From Papio anubis (Eukaryota; Chordata; Mammalia; Primates; Cercopithecidae), in assembly GCF_008728515.1 (NCBI RefSeq), contig NC_044996.1, forward strand, positions 129,741,525 to 129,805,524: 64,000 bases of DNA, given 5' to 3'. Positions within the stretch are counted from its first letter, which is position 1; each line of letters begins with the position of its first letter. Positions 55,801 through 64,000 of this stretch are shown one piece after another. The position numbers and the translations under genes are program-made. Below the pieces are notes generated by a model. The model did no database searches. It had not been told where the DNA came from and saw only the letters and a program-made list of their open reading frames with translations.

Positions 55801-58800
55801 AAGAAAGGCTAACTGAGACTTGTCCTTTTAGGAAGAAATGCAGATCAGGAGGAGCCAGAAACCTGGACTGAAAGGAAAGAGAGGGAAAAAGAGGAAAATG
55901 GAGAGGAGAGGAGAAGAGAGGAGAGGGAAAGAGGTAGGGACCAGAAGGAGAGAGTGGGGGATGGGGGGAGATAATATATGGGCTTCCAGAGAGGAAAGGA
56001 GAGGGAAAGAGGTGGGGACCAGAGGGATACAGTGGGGGATGAGAGGGAGAAGGAGAATATATGGGCCTCCACAGAGCAGCCCTTTGAGATTCTGAATATT
56101 GAAGAATTAATATTGGGGGACTAGACAAAGGCATCCGACCTGAAGGATGTGGGTCATTGTTCTTTCCAGCTGGACAAGGCAAGTTTCTGTAGAACTGCTC
56201 TCTGCTCCCTGCCTGTGAGATGACAGTTACAGACAAGAAGGCTGCTCTGGGTATGTTCACAAGGACTTAGAAGGAGCTGGTGTCAGGAACAGAGGAGGGG
56301 ACAGCAATATGTTTCTGAGTCCCCAAGTCCTCAGCAGCACCGCGGCAAAACCAAAAAGCTCACTGCCTACCCACAGAATCATGACTTCTGTCCCCTGGAA
56401 TCATAAATGACAGTTTTCTTCTAAGACTCAATACAGTTCACGTAATTAAACTTCCCAATTCAAAGTGCCTTGGTAATGTCTCCACTCTGAGACTGAAACA
56501 TAAAAGTACATTTCAAGTAATTATGGAAAACAAATAGTACCTTATGCTTTATTGACGGCAAAGTATCCACTAATTTCTGTAGCTCTTTATGATGTTTGCC
56601 TAGCTAAAGAACAACAAATAAGAAAATATTACAAACAATGGACATCTCACTGTAGAAACTAACAGAATGTGAATTAAAATTAACTAACTGGTGATTACAT
56701 AAAAACAAACTGCATGACTGAAATTACACTTAAACTTGTAATTTATAATTTTATAAACATTACTGAATTAAATTAGAGAACACATGAGCAGGCTGTTTGC
56801 TGACAAGGTCAGCATGCCTACAGAGAAAGGTGCCCCCTGCTTCGTTTAAGTATAAGTTCTTAAATTGGAATTAAAATTAAATAAAATGAAAAATGGTTCC
56901 ACAATTGCAGTAGCCACATTTCAAGTGCTCAGTTGCCACATGTGGCTTGTGACCACTCTATTGGGCTGTGCATTTTTATACCATTCAAAATATATATTTT
57001 TTTTTGGTGGTGCAGGGGATGGAGTCTCTCTCTGTTGCCCAGGCCGGAGTGCAGTGGCACAATCTCGGCTTACTGCAGCCTCCACCTCCCAGGCTCAAGC
57101 AATCCTCCTGCCTCAGCCTCCCGAGTAGCTGGGATTATAGGTGCACACCACCATGCCCGGCTAATTTTTGTATTTTTAGTAGAAATAGAATTTCCCCATG
57201 GAAACCAGGCTGGTCTCTAACTCCTGACCTCAAGTGATCTGCCTGCCTCAGCCTCCCAAAGTGCTGGGATTACAGGCATAAGCCACTGTGCCTGGGCCTA
57301 AAATATATTCTTAACAATCCTGTATTTCTTTCTTTTTTTTTTTTTTGGGACGGAGTCTCACTCTGTCACCAGGCTGGAGTGCAGTGGTACAATCTCAGCT
57401 CACTGCAACCTCCGTCTCCCAGGTTCAAGTGATTCTCCTTGCCTCAGCCTCCCAAGTAGCTGGGATTACAGGCGCCCACCACCACGCCTGGCTAATTTTT
57501 TTGTATTTTTAGTAGAGATGGGTTGTCACGATGTTGGCCAGGCTGGTCTCGAACTCCTGACCTCGTGATCCACCTGCCTCAGCCTCCCAAAGTGCTGGGA
57601 TTACAGGCGTGAGCTGCCACGCCTGGTCGTACAATCCTGTATTTCAAGCACTATTTATCTTACCAATGTATGGATCCCAATATTCTTAAAGTAAATAACA
57701 ATATTATAATGTTCTATTTTTCCATTCTAGAATACAACACATCATTTAAAGTTGGTGAAATGTTTTACCTTTAAAAATACTCCTATCACGGCCAAACCAT
57801 TTTCTTCCAGTGCTGCATCCTCAAAGTTTTCAAATTTGACTGCATTCCAATGCACTAGGTGCAGCTGAAACACCATGGAAAGAGGGTTAACCCATGACTA
57901 CACAGACTCTCTCCAGAATAAACCCACAGCCTCAGTCAACCTACGACATTTAAACACATTTCTTCACCCAAAGTAAAGCCACCAAGAAAAGCATATGACA
58001 ACATGGCGCAAGATGAGACAGAAACAAAGATCAGGGAGAAATTTAGGCAAGAGCAGCAATTAATATTATTTTAGAATGAAGGGATTTATTTGGGGAGAAA
58101 AATAGAAAATTCATATAACAAAGTGACACTTCAGTGAGCAAATCAACATCTGTCCAGTCCCATCTTGAGTTGCATGAAATACCAATATTCAAAATCCACT
58201 TGCATCTACAGGAGGGATGATGTTTATATTGAGAGAAATAGATCCTCCATATGGAAATTACGTAGGAGTTAAAGACAAACTTTTTCTTCAAGGAATAACC
58301 ATTTAAAATGTGCTTTTAGGCTGGGTGTGGTGGCTCACACCTGTAATCTCAGCATTTTGGGAGGCCAAGGTGGGAGAATCACTTGAACCCAGGAGTTTGA
58401 GACCAGCCTGGACAACATAGCGAAACCCTGTCTCTACCAAAAAATTTAAAAATTAGCAGGGCAGGCCGGGCGCGGTGGCTCACGCCTGTCATCCCAGCAC
58501 TTTGGGAGGCCGAGGCGGGTGGATTACGAGGTCAGGAAATCGAGACCAGCCTGGCTAACACGGTGAAACCCTGTGTCTACTAAAAATACGAAAAAGTAGC
58601 CAGGCGTGGTGGTGGGCACCTGTAGTTCCAGCTACTTGGGAGGCTGAGACAGGAGAATGGAGTGAACCCGGGAGGCGGAGCTCGCAGTGAGCTGAGATTA
58701 TGCCACTGCACTCCAGCCTGGGCGACAGAGCGAGACTCCGTCTCAAAAAAAAAAAAAAAAAAAAAATTAGCAGGGCATGGTGGTGTGCGCCTGTTGTCTG

Positions 58801-60709
58801 AGGTGGGAGGATTGCTTAAGGTTGAGGCTGCAGTGAACCGTGATTGTGCCACTGCACTCCAGCCTGGGTGACAGAGTGAGACCCTGTCTCACAAAACAAA
58901 ATAAAATGAAACAAATATAAAATAAATTTTTAAATGTGTTTTTATTTTTTACATAACATTTACAACTGAATTAGGAAAAAAGTTGTAAGAAGAAATTCTA
59001 TTTCCTTAAAATCTCCCTTTATTTCCCTATAAATTATTCCTCATCCACCAGTTATGAATGCATTATCACCCAGCCTCCCAAGTGAGACACCACAAAATCA
59101 TGGTTAACTTTGCCTTCTCCTATCCTGAAGAGAACCCCACCTTCAAGTCCTCTTGCTTTAATTTCCGAAACGCTTGATAAATCTTGCTCCTTTTCTCTAT
59201 TTCTATTGCCACAGCCTTCATTTAGGCTCCCACCACCGCAAACTTGCATTAATTCGACCTGTGGCTCCCCAATGTTCCCTGGGTTATTACTTTGGGCTAC
59301 TATTTGAGTCCACCTTCGAATTCCAGAAGAATTCAGTTTCAGGATCTTAAGGTTCATTTCAACTATATTATTTGAGATGAGAGAAGTTAACATGTTTACA
59401 TGTCTTAGCTGAGAATGATCAAAACTGCCTGAGAAAGCTATTTAGCATTTATAGGAATCACCTGATTCTTTCTGCTAATTTCTTACAACTAAAAGTTCAG
59501 AATTATCCCCACTTCTCTACAGTTGTCACTGTTCCTGACCTTCTCAACATACCTCTGCTGGGAAGCATTTGCTGTCCACGGTGTGCTCAGAACCCCAGGC
59601 ATCGATGGCCCCCCAGTGAAAATGGAACTGCTTCAATCGGTAGTTGTGTTCCAGGGGTCCTCCCTTGATCACTAAAATGGCACATCCAACAATTCAGAGA
59701 AGAGTTATTTGTGCAGTGGGGAAATGTGGGTGAAAGGCCAAATCTCCAGTGGACCCTCCACGTGAACTGTGTTAAATGGATTACACTGAATTACATACAA
59801 GTGATTATACATTTGATTTTCATGAAGTCAATGCACGTATAAGGACAAGACCAAATAACATAAAGATTTAACTACATAACAAGCTACAAACAATTGTTAA
59901 AGGCCAATTCTTGACTTAATTTTATATCCTATATTATTGTGTCCAGTTTTCTTTTGTGTGCAATAAAATGCAAATTTCTCTCAGCATATTTATCCAACAT
60001 GACTGAAATATGGGGATAAAGGGATCCTTCTTTTTTTATGCACAGACACTTTGTTTTTCAATTTTTTAAGATACTAGTGTTGCTTTCCCTTTCATTGAAA
60101 TAGAATAGGAAATTTGCAAGTCAAAAACGATCACCTGGGAAATGTTGGTCAAAAGGTACAAAGTTTCAGTTAGGAAGAATATGTTTTCAAGATTTATTGC
60201 ACAGCATGGTGACCATACTTGATAATAATGTATTGCACATTTCAAAATTACTAAAAGAGTAACCGTAGATTTTCTCACTACAAAAAAAAAATGGTAAGCA
60301 TGTGAGGTGATGAATATTTTCATTGCTTGATATAATCATTCCACCATGCATACATATATCAAAAGATTACATTGTACCAGGTAAATATATACAAATATGT
60401 CAACTGAAAAAACACACTGGCCGGGCCTGGTGGCTCACACCTGCAATCCCAGCACTTTGGGAGGCTGAGGTGGGTGGCTCATCTGAGGTCAGGAATTTGA
60501 GACCAGCCTGGCCAACATGGTGAAACCCCATCTCTACTAAAAATACAAAAAAAAAAAAAAATTAGCTGGGCGTGGTGGCCCATGCCTGTAGTCCCAGCTA
60601 CTCAGGTGGCTGAGGCACAAGAATCACTTGAACCCAGGAGGCGGAGGTTGTGATGAGCCGAGATCGTGCCACTGCACACCAGCCTGAGTGACAGACCGAG
60701 ACTCTGTCT

Positions 60710-60744
<35 letters not shown>

Positions 60745-63700
60745 AATATATTATAGGCAAAATATTGACAAGTGTTTTTTTTGTTTGTTTGTTTTGAAAT
60801 GGGGTCTTACTCTGTCGCCCAGGCTGGAGTGCAGTGGCACAATGTCAGTTCACTGCAACCTCTTCCTCCTGGGCTCAAGCCATTCTCCTACCTCAGTCTC
60901 CTGAGTAGCTGGGACTACAGGTGTGCACCACCATGCCAGGCTAATTTTTTTTTTTTTTTTTTTTTTGGTAGAAATGGTGTTTTGCCATGTTGCTCAGGCT
61001 TGTCTCGAACTCCTAAGCTCAAGAGATCCACCCATCTCAGCCTCCCAAAGTGCTGGGATTACAGGCGGTTGCACCTGACCCAGATAAGACGTTTTTGGCT
61101 GGGCGCAGTGGCTCATGCCTGTAATCGCAGCTGTCAGGCTAGTTAATTGGGATGTCACTGGTAACCTCAGAAAGATTAAAGGAAAAAAGTGGGGTTGGGT
61201 GGGGCAGATGAATGCAGGAAATAAGGAAATATAGTCATCAAGAAATGGGGCAGGCCCAGCAGTGGCTCACACCTATAATCCTAGCACTCTGGGAGGCCAA
61301 GGTGGGAGGACCACTTGAGGCCAGGAGTTTGAGACCAGCCTGAAAAACATAGTGAGACCCAGTCTCTACAGAAAAACAGGAAAGAAACAAAGAAATGGGG
61401 CAGGTAGACAGAAGATAGTGAATTGGAAAGCAGAGCAGTCATAACACATAACAAATAAATATATACTTATGTATTTGAGGTTGATATTTTCTTCTTTTAT
61501 TTTTTTATTTTTTTGAGACAGAGTCTCACTCTGTTGCCCAGGCTGGAGTGCAGTGGCACAATCTCGCCACACTGCAACCTCCAACTCCCAGGTTCAAGCG
61601 ATTCTCCTGCCTCAGCCTCCCTGAGAAGCTGGAATTACAGATGTGTGCCACCATGCCCGACTGATTTTTGCATTTTGGTAGAGAAGGGGTTTCACCATGT
61701 TGGTCATGCTGGTCTCGAACTCCTGACCTCAAGTGATCCACCCACTTCAGCCTCCCAAAGCACTGGGATTACAGGCATAAGCCACCATGCTTGGCCTGAT
61801 ATTTTACTCTTTCCATGCTCTGAGAAAGGATTAAACTTGTAAAAAATTACATGACAAATATAAAACATTCAGCAGAGAGTCTGGCTGGTAGTAAGCAATC
61901 TGTAATATTCACTCCCTCCTTTTGCTTTTCAACGTGAAAGAGAAGGAGCTGACACAGCAAGAGATGGTGAAGAGAAAGGAAATACATAGAACCCATATAG
62001 ATAAAAGCAAATGCAGGAAATGGACACGAGGAATGCTTCTGGGGTGATGGAAATGTTTTAAAATTAGATTATAGTGATGGTTGCACAACTCTTGTAAATT
62101 TCCTTTAAAAAGTCATTCAACTGTATGTGTGTTTTAAACTGCGTACATGTGTTTTAAACTGTGTATGTGTGTTTTAAACTGTGTACATGTGTTTTAAAGT
62201 AAATGTAGGACCAAAACAAGGAAGGAGAACTTAAAATGTTTGTGAAAGCATTCTTACTAGGTTCACTGGCACTGCCCCAGAGGAGTGTAAAGTCAGGGAA
62301 GCAGGATGAAGCAGGATGGAGCAGGAAGCACCCTGAGGAGGAGAACAAAGGCACTCACCTCTCCATCTCTTTAATGCCTGTAGACAGTGCCAATAAGAGG
62401 AATTCCAGAGGACATGATAATTGACAGGGATCATCCAGGGATAATTTAGTGCCCTTCCCCACAGTATTTCGACTCTCTTATATGCACTCATTCAAATCAG
62501 TAACAGTGTCCTACTCAGGGGAACCAAATACTAAATAACGCCCAGCAGAGGACTGCGGTATGAGATGTTCACATACCTTCTCTTATAATCCTATTAAGGT
62601 AGGTCATGTTGTCCTCTTTTTCATTCCAGAGTTTAGTAATTTGAGTCTTCTGTCTTTTATTTTTCTCTTGGTCTCCCCCAATTAAAAGTTTGTCAACTTT
62701 GTTGATCTTCCCAAAGAACCAACTTTTGATTTCATTGATCTCTGCTCGTTCTTTATTATGTCCTTCTCTCTACTTGCTTTTGGGTTTAGTTTGTTCTTCT
62801 TTTTCTAGTTTCTTAAGGTGGAAAGCTGAGATACTGACTTGAGCAAGTTCTTCTCTATTATAGGCATTTTCATCTATAAATTTCCCTCTAAGCACTGCTT
62901 TAGCTGCATCCCAAAAGGACTGGTATGATGTTTTTGTCACATACCTTCCCCAGCTCCTTTTCCTTGCACTTTATTCCAATCCTCATAAAGCACACTGTGG
63001 CAGCATCTCTTAGGGTTTTTTCTTTGAAATTTATAGACATCGATATTTATTAGGTTTTTACTTTTCTAGAATTGTTTCTTGCCTTTCTTTGTTTCTAGAA
63101 TGTCTTTGCTTTCTTTCACTTTTTATTTTTTATGTTCATTCACTCTTTTTTTCCTCTTTGCATGCTATTGATTTGCAACAACATGGAGAAATAGCAATGA
63201 AGAATAAGCAGGAAATAAGAGGCAGTCACTGAAAGGTGGGGAGAGAGAGAGAGAGAGAGAAAGTTAGGCAATTACTAAAAATTGATGCTATCTTAAAGAA
63301 AATAATTATTAAAGCATAATTTAAAAGGGCTATCAGTTTTAGTTCTTTCCAACCAAACAAGAAAAATATTAGCAAACTCTCTACAATTTTTCTTGCATAT
63401 TTTGTAAGTGTGTGATTGACACACCTAGGGAAGACATAGTCAAGGGGTGAATTAGTCGGTTGGGTTTGTAGGTATCTAAAAAGAAGCTATTATGACAAAA
63501 ACGTGGATGACTTGCCATCTCAGATTACTCATGCAAATGGATAGATAAGAATTCTTGAGGCCTGGATTGGTGGCTCACACCTGTAATCCAAGCACTTCGG
63601 GAGGCCGAGGTGGGAGGATCACTTGATCTCAGGAATCCAAGACCAGTCTGGGCAACACAGTGAAACTCCATCTCTACAAAAAATACAAAAATTAGCCAGG

Positions 63701-64000
63701 GCCAGGCACAGTGGCTCACGCCTATAATCTCAGCACTTTGGGAGGCCAAGGTGGGCAGATCACTTGAGGTCAGGAGTTTGAGACCAGCCTGGCCAACATG
63801 GTGAAACCCGTCTCTACTAAAATACAAAAATTAGCCGGGCATGATGGCATGTGCCTGTAATCCCAGCTACTCAGGAGGCTGAGGTGGGAGAATTGCTTGA
63901 ACTCAGGAGGTGAAGGTGGCAGTGAGCCAAGATCACACCACTGCACTCCAGCCTGGGCAACAGAGTCAGACACCACCACGAAAGAAAGAAAGAAAGAAAG
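43759..64000 (-). CDS. CA5B: CA5B, 3' part of gene (mitochondrial carbonic anhydrase VB)
   Basis: CA5B is a mitochondrial alpha-carbonic anhydrase that interconverts CO2 and bicarbonate for carboxylation reactions. Five coding exons are present: 59671-59553, 57864-57769, 56603-56541, 55455-55300 and 49124-48945. They give 203 residues, which corresponds to I115-P317 of a 317-residue protein as I recall it. Zinc ligands are visible: QFHFHWG (H130, H132) and LHLVHW (H155). E142 in SEHTVD and T235 in SLTTPPL match the proton-network residues E106 and T199 of CA2 numbering. The C-terminus reads RTVRSSFRHDYVLNV. All introns are GT-AG and frames agree. The transit peptide and first exons lie beyond 64000. 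The 3' end at 43759 is a guess. Coordinates span introns and UTR. Confidence 0.92.
44229..44466 (-). mobile_element. Alu lacking its A-tail end
   Basis: Antisense Alu starting abruptly at 'tctcggctcactgcaacctc', with no T-run or right-arm end, running to 'ccactgcacccagcc'. The 3' end of the Alu is missing. Confidence 0.85.
44690..45230 (+). repeat. LTR-like block (family not identified)
   Basis: Features like an endogenous-retrovirus LTR: two similar 'gaggaactg(c/t)(c/t)tga(a/g)acagcc' segments (about 44840 and 44910), a TATA-like 'tggtatataacccaaggc' at about 44985, then 'tctgtaagtaatacatctgc' and 'gtgttctgtcacactggact'. No terminal repeat or internal gene was seen. A low-confidence assignment. 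Confidence 0.35.
45914..46212 (+). mobile_element. AluS
   Basis: Full-length Alu. Imperfect target duplication AAGAATTTCACACATTTCC / AAGAATTTTATGCATTTCC. Confidence 0.9.
46250..47235 (-). repeat. L1M-type 3' end and ORF2 fragment (antisense)
   Basis: 'gtggctggcttatttcactt', 'aaggctgaataatattccat', 'caccaacagtgcacaagagt' and 'gatttgcaattattttctct' are canonical antisense L1 3' sequence, about 1 kb long. Short ORFs here are remnants. Confidence 0.85.
47770..47798. repeat. (TTCTC)n pentamer repeat
   Basis: Four 'tctct/ttctc' units ('cttttctcttctcttctctt') at the head of the antisense Alu. Confidence 0.8.
47799..48086 (-). mobile_element. AluS
   Basis: Full-length antisense Alu. Target duplication AAGCAT(C/T)TT near 47767 and 48087. 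Confidence 0.9.
48544..48726 (+). mobile_element. Alu right monomer
   Basis: 'aagccgggccaggtggccag' to 'tagcctgggcaacagagcaa', then an A-rich tail with G interruptions. Left arm absent. Confidence 0.82.
48945..49124 (-). CDS. CA5B: CA5B last exon, coding part
   Basis: After 'tatttctag' it reads LEQFRTLLFTSEGEKEKRMV and DNFRPLQPLMNRTVRSSFRH, then ends KSKPATSQATP and TAA (48947-48945). NFRPLQPL is the conserved C-terminal alpha-CA motif. 60 codons including the stop. Confidence 0.96.
   Translation of the reverse strand, partial: LEQFRTLLFTSEGEKEKRMVDNFRPLQPLMNRTVRSSFRHDYVLNVRAKSKPATSQATP
49665..49959 (-). mobile_element. AluJ
   Basis: Antisense Alu with J-type 'tgttgcccaggctggtcttg' and 'gagctaccacaccaggc'. 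Diverged. Confidence 0.88.
49999..50240 (+). repeat. hAT-like DNA transposon fragment (family uncertain)
   Basis: 'ggtgctgtccaatagaactt', 'agtcacaagccacatatggc', 'actgggcacttgaaatgtgg' and 'ccagtggttacaacattaga' are a common MER-class motif set. A related inverted copy lies at about 56838-56985. Confidence 0.55.
50314..50589 (+). mobile_element. AluS with internal right-arm deletion
   Basis: Runs from 'ggctgggcgtggtggcctac'. At 'cagctactgagcccaggagg' about 25 bases of right arm are missing. A-tail of about 22. Confidence 0.88.
50800..51430 (+). repeat. Old L1/HAL1 fragment split by an Alu
   Basis: 'agtctaagtatcaaagataa', 'cagtccttaaaaataccgaa' and, after the Alu, 'ggtatgtacagaatgatttc' fit old L1/HAL1 3' sequence. 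Confidence 0.55.
50961..51263 (+). mobile_element. AluS/AluY
   Basis: Full-length Alu with A-tail of about 24. Short target duplication GTTCCA. The head contains GCGGCCGC at about 50960. Confidence 0.9.
52043..53010 (+). repeat. Older solo-LTR-like element, split by a MaLR LTR
   Basis: Begins TGATGGTTAATTTTATGTGT and, after the inserted LTR, ends 'cctattggttctgtttctat...gctaatata'. The body has 'gaatagaacaaaaaggcaga' and 'agtctccataatcacatggc'. I know the consensus as a common primate repeat but am not sure of its name. Confidence 0.7.
52601..52966 (+). repeat. MaLR solo LTR (MST/THE1 type)
   Basis: 'tggtatggtttggccctgtg' head, 'ttctcacgagatctgatggt', 'cttccgccatgattttaagt' and 'gtgaaaatggactaataca' end. 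5-bp target duplication ATATC at 52596-52600 and 52967-52971. It is a solo LTR; no internal retroviral region is present. Confidence 0.9.
53394..53682 (+). mobile_element. Young AluY, Old World monkey (YR-like) subfamily, odd tail
   Basis: Near-intact copy. Target duplication AAAATTATTCCAAAG at about 53379-53393 and 53696-53710. Between the Alu end 'ctccgtctcaaaa' and the duplication is 'tagctgggactac' plus A7, a piece that resembles Alu right-arm sequence. Confidence 0.93.
54105..54405 (-). mobile_element. Young AluY, Old World monkey (YR-like) subfamily
   Basis: Antisense, with 'gtggccggatctcagctcac' and 'ccgcccgtctcggcctccca' and 'acaggcttgagccaccgcgc'. Target duplication TACAAATGTCTTTT on both sides. 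Confidence 0.93.
55300..55455 (-). CDS. CA5B: CA5B exon with Thr199-equivalent active-site loop
   Basis: After 'ctcttggtcag' it reads DTLVEFGSFDPSCLMPTCPD, YWTYSGSLTTPPLSESVTWI and IKKQPVEVDHDQ to the GTATGT donor. SLTTPPL carries the catalytic threonine pair of alpha-CAs, and YWTYSGSLTTPP is the family signature. 52 codons, phase 0. Confidence 0.97.
55456..56540 (-). other. CA5B: CA5B intron with purine-rich tandem duplication
   Basis: 1.1 kb, largely single-copy. Contains the GA-rich block at 55855-56075 with a 78-bp duplicated unit. Confidence 0.9.
55855..56075. repeat. Purine-rich block with 78-bp tandem duplication
   Basis: The + strand is strongly G/A-biased. The unit starting 'gagagggaaagaggtaggga' at 55921 recurs at 55999 as 'gagagggaaagaggtgggga', followed in both by 'ccag...agtgggggatg...aatatatgggc'. 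Confidence 0.9.
56541..56603 (-). CDS. CA5B: CA5B 63-nt exon
   Basis: After 'ttgttctttag' it reads LGKHHKELQKLVDTLPSIKH K to the GTACTA donor. 21 codons, phase 0. Outer helix region of the CA fold. Confidence 0.96.
56838..56985 (-). repeat. hAT-like DNA transposon fragment, inverted relative to 49999
   Basis: 'cagtagccacatttcaagtg', 'ctcagttgccacatgtggct' and 'tgtgaccactctattgggct' are the reverse complement of the motif set at 49999-50240. Confidence 0.55.
57003..57297 (-). mobile_element. Alu, antisense
   Basis: 'gatggagtctctctctgttg' to 'agccactgtgcctgggc', with an unusual 'ggtggtgcaggg' between the T-run and the Alu end. Confidence 0.88.
57334..57629 (-). mobile_element. AluS
   Basis: Full-length antisense Alu. 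14-bp target duplication CAATCCTGTATTTC on both sides. Confidence 0.92.
57769..57864 (-). CDS. CA5B: CA5B exon with third zinc ligand
   Basis: After 'ggtgtttcag' it reads LHLVHWNAVKFENFEDAALE and ENGLAVIGVFLK to the GTAAAA donor. H155 in LHLVHW is the third zinc ligand (H119 in CA2). 32 codons, phase 0. Confidence 0.97.
57865..59552 (-). other. CA5B: CA5B intron
   Basis: Contains an AluJ split by an AluY (58320-58910). The rest shows no recognised repeat. Confidence 0.9.
58320..58910 (+). mobile_element. AluJ split by an AluY
   Basis: Outer AluJ left part 58320-58464, right part from about 58767. The AluY lies at 58465-58766, with target duplication AAAATTAGCAGGGCA at both junctions. The outer right arm is internally shortened. 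Confidence 0.9.
59553..59671 (-). CDS. CA5B: CA5B exon with first two zinc ligands
   Basis: After 'ccattttag' it completes a split codon, then reads IKGGPLEHNYRLKQFHFHWG and AIDAWGSEHTVDSKCFPAE to the GTATGT donor. H130 and H132 (H94 and H96 in CA2) and E142 (E106) are present, and the exon ends on E153 (E117). The active site is intact. 119 nt. Confidence 0.97.
60419..60709 (+). mobile_element. AluS with (CA)n tail
   Basis: Full-length Alu whose A-tail has become a CA microsatellite. An A15 run fills the middle linker. Confidence 0.9.
60710..60743. repeat. (CA)n microsatellite at Alu tail
   Basis: About 16 CA units directly after 'ctctgtctcaaa'. Likely length-polymorphic. Confidence 0.92.
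60774..61080 (-). mobile_element. AluS
   Basis: Full-length antisense Alu with an expanded T-run (about 22) in its middle linker. Confidence 0.88.
61097..61135 (+). mobile_element. Alu 5' stub (about 40 bp)
   Basis: 'ggctgggcgcagtggctcat' and 'gcctgtaatcgcagct', then it stops abruptly. No A-tail. Confidence 0.8.
61250..61378 (+). mobile_element. Free left Alu monomer (FLAM)
   Basis: 'ggcccagcagtggctcacac' to 'ctctacagaaaaacagg', flanked by a duplicated AAGAAATGGGGCAGG. Confidence 0.85.
61498..61796 (-). mobile_element. AluS
   Basis: Full-length antisense Alu. Target duplication (T/C)TGATATTTT. Confidence 0.9.
61975..62198 (+). repeat. Old L1 3'-end fragment with 20-bp minisatellite
   Basis: 'ggggtgatggaaatgtttta', 'agtgatggttgcacaactct' and 'agtcattcaactgtatg' are L1 3' sequence. 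From 62121 four roughly 20-bp units 'ctgtgta(c/t)(a/g)tgtgttttaaa' follow. Confidence 0.75.
62585..62940 (-). repeat. L1 ORF2 fragment (antisense)
   Basis: 'tttgttgatcttcccaaaga', 'accaacttttgatttcattg' and 'tttagctgcatcccaaaagg' are canonical antisense L1 ORF2. Confidence 0.88.
63241..63261. repeat. (GA)n microsatellite
   Basis: 'gagagagagagagagagaga' just before 'aagttaggc'. Confidence 0.9.
63559..63699 (+). mobile_element. AluJ left part, interrupted by the next Alu
   Basis: 'ggcctggattggtggctcac' to 'caaaaattagccag', after which a new Alu head begins at once. Confidence 0.85.
63700..64000 (+). mobile_element. AluS inserted in an AluJ, cut by the window edge
   Basis: 'ggccaggcacagtggctcac' head and right arm, then a (GAAA)n tail from about 63980 to the window end. 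The rest of the outer AluJ presumably lies beyond. Confidence 0.85.

Larger units (their letters stand above)
56604..57768 (-). other. CA5B: CA5B intron
   Basis: Contains a hAT-like fragment (about 56838-56985) and two antisense Alus (57003-57297 and 57334-57629). Confidence 0.9.
59672..64000 (-). other. CA5B: CA5B intron (continues beyond the window)
   Basis: No further CA5B exon was found. Contains Alus at 60419, 60774, 61097, 61250, 61498, 63559 and 63701, old L1 pieces and a 20-bp tandem repeat at 62121-62198. Confidence 0.8.

Noticed and set aside
55799..56260. 153-codon minus-strand frame rich in Pro/Ser
   Set aside because: It is the translation of the purine-rich tandem repeat. No splice context or domain supports it.
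1..64000. U12-type (minor) introns in the gene for a minor-splicing factor
   Set aside because: I checked the recognised donors in ZRSR2, CA5B and AP1S2 for (A/G)TATCCTT. All look like ordinary GT-AG U2-type introns.
1..64000. tRNA or rRNA genes, CRISPR arrays, bacterial operons, insertion sequences
   Set aside because: None seen. Spaced short repeats are Alu tails and microsatellites, and the window is plainly primate nuclear DNA.
59700..64000. Upstream CA5B exons (residues before about 114)
   Set aside because: I looked for the exon encoding the segment before the zinc-ligand exon and found no matching frame or donor. It probably lies beyond 64000.

Overview
The window is nuclear DNA from a primate X chromosome. 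It is dense in Alu elements on both strands, and it holds exons of three genes recognised from their protein products: AP1S2, ZRSR2 and CA5B. As I recall, these three genes are neighbours at Xp22.2 in human, and the window reads in the reverse orientation to the human reference. Several young Alu copies (9844-10172, 20602-20910, 53394-53682, 54105-54405 and a garbled one at 23906-24183) share diagnostic bases such as 'GCTCAAGCCTG', 'GAGACGGGCGG' and 'GAGATCCGGCCAC'. I associate these with the Old World monkey AluYR lineage. My inference is therefore a cercopithecid monkey (macaque, baboon, vervet or similar), not human.

Layout. (1) 1 to about 5.9 kb, + strand: the 3' end of AP1S2 (sigma-1B subunit of clathrin adaptor AP-1), with intron, a candidate 9-nt microexon at 3542-3550, the last coding exon at 4358-4405 and the 3' UTR. 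(2) About 5.9-8.5 kb: the tail-to-tail gap between AP1S2 and ZRSR2, holding an old L1-type fragment and two Alus. (3) 8524-41669, - strand: the complete ZRSR2 coding region in 11 exons. It reads through in frame to 480 residues with two CCCH zinc fingers, a U2AF-homology RRM and a C-terminal RS domain. The first exon lies in a CpG island. (4) About 41.7-43.8 kb: the ZRSR2 promoter side and the gap to CA5B, with a perfect 19-bp hairpin at 42376-42420. (5) About 43.8-64.0 kb, - strand: the last five coding exons (residues about 114-317) and probable long 3' UTR of CA5B, a mitochondrial carbonic anhydrase. Its earlier exons lie beyond the right edge.

Most of the rest is transposon sequence: more than 50 Alu copies or fragments, old L1/HAL1 and L2 fragments, MIRs, MER5A-type elements, a decayed Tigger1-like DNA transposon of 3.5 kb with TA target duplications (34742-38207) next to a 160-bp Tigger-type MITE, and a MaLR LTR inserted in an older LTR (52043-53010). 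The three genes do not form one pathway: AP1S2 acts in vesicle traffic, ZRSR2 in 3' splice-site recognition (mainly of U12-type introns) and CA5B in mitochondrial bicarbonate supply. I saw no prokaryotic, CRISPR or undescribed multigene system. The most useful points are the microexon, the TISU-like ZRSR2 start, the poly(A) signal overlapping the ZRSR2 stop codon, the hairpins and the nested transposons.
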